Shown here: positions 13,678 to 13,900 of the stretch, piece after piece
How positions within the stretch are numbered: the stretch's first letter is position 1
Layout: every line of letters starts with the position of its first letter
NCBI GenBank assembly: GCA_945900695.1
Contig: CAMDJU010000040.1
Location: forward strand, 1 to 13,900
Direction of reading: 5' to 3'
DNA: 13,900 nt
Source of the DNA: Bordetella parapertussis
GTDB lineage: Bacteria; Pseudomonadota; Gammaproteobacteria; Burkholderiales; Burkholderiaceae_C
Notes under the pieces: generated by a model
What the model was told of the DNA's origin: nothing
The model's input: only the letters and a program-made list of their open reading frames with translations
Database searches by the model: none
Translations under genes and position numbers: made by a program

Positions 13678-13900
13678 CTAGGGCCGCACCGCCCCCCCGG
13701 GTTGGTTAGGCGCGGGTGCCATCCACACCGTGCGAAAACCCAAGTGGCTGGCGGCGAGGTTTTCTTCTTGCGGCTGGCGCGAGCCGGGCCGATAACGCAT
13801 GCAGTAATTGGGCGCGCACAAATACGATCCCCCTTTGATCACGCGCATGGGCACTTCAGCCTTCATGCCCGCAGGCATCAGCGAAACGGCAGCATCCGGC
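13678..13900 (-). CDS. Formylglycine-generating enzyme (C-terminal 73 residues, cut by window edge)
   Basis: The frame is open through the right edge, so only the C-terminus is seen. It contains RVIKGGSYLCAPNYCMRYR and then ASHLGFR, which match the end of the FGE-sulfatase (SUMF1) fold: a C-x4-C pair inside SYLCAPNYC and the closing LGFR. These two cysteines are the copper-binding, catalytic pair in true FGEs and are lacking in many other proteins of the fold. The enzyme oxidises the Cys of CxPxR in sulfatases to formylglycine, in bacteria before export. Its partner is very likely the sulfatase at 4915-6756, whose motif is CSPTR. After the conserved end there is a short Pro-rich tail (APAPNQPGG). 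It heads a unit with DUF1254, aldehyde dehydrogenase and hydroxylase genes. Confidence 0.9.
   Translation of the reverse strand, partial: PDAAVSLMPAGMKAEVPMRVIKGGSYLCAPNYCMRYRPGSRQPQEENLAASHLGFRTVWMAPAPNQPGGAVRP

Overview
The window looks like chromosomal DNA from a GC-rich proteobacterium. Genes are tightly packed with 4-base start/stop overlaps, leucine is often TTG, and genes are small and well separated by function. A betaproteobacterium of the Burkholderiales (Comamonadaceae-like) is my best guess. This is inferred from codon style and gene content only and is not proven. No rRNA, tRNA, CRISPR, insertion sequence or phage gene was seen.

Layout. Thirteen genes are called, twelve on the minus strand and one, a TetR-type regulator, on the plus strand. 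From right to left: (A) 13900-9916 holds the C-terminal end of a formylglycine-generating enzyme (FGE), a DUF1254/DUF1214 envelope protein, a coniferyl/fatty-aldehyde-type aldehyde dehydrogenase and a membrane fatty-acid-hydroxylase/sterol-desaturase family enzyme. These look like one transcription unit whose start lies outside the window. (B) 9237-9875 is the TetR-type regulator, convergent with unit A and divergent from unit C. (C) 8975-3647 holds a small membrane protein with a possible DUF1330-like part, a tandem DsbA/HCCA-isomerase-like protein, a small membrane protein, a formylglycine-type sulfatase and a propeller-like protein of unknown function. (D) 3528-1 holds a membrane-anchored metallo-beta-lactamase-fold hydrolase, a haloalkane dehalogenase, a short-chain dehydrogenase and an HSL-type esterase that runs off the left edge.

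Regulation. Unit D starts behind a promoter-like stretch with a perfect TTGACA box and a perfect 24-bp palindrome (3621-3644). An imperfect palindrome with the same core, TACAC-N2-GTGTA, lies at 9066-9083 between the TetR gene and unit C. Each core lies a little over 90 bp upstream of the first start codon of its unit. The simplest reading is that the TetR protein controls units C and D together, which would make the sulfatase block and the dehalogenase block one regulon.

How the genes could work together (inference). FGE converts the sulfatase active-site cysteine to formylglycine. The sulfatase removes sulfate from an ester, the dehalogenase replaces a carbon-bound halogen with OH, the SDR and aldehyde dehydrogenase oxidise the resulting alcohols and aldehydes, and the hydroxylase and esterase work on a lipid-like backbone. 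A substrate carrying both sulfate esters and C-Cl bonds would explain the combination. Algal chlorosulfolipids are such compounds. This is a hypothesis: a general lipid or sterol-ester catabolic cluster, or a xenobiotic route, would fit the same gene families.
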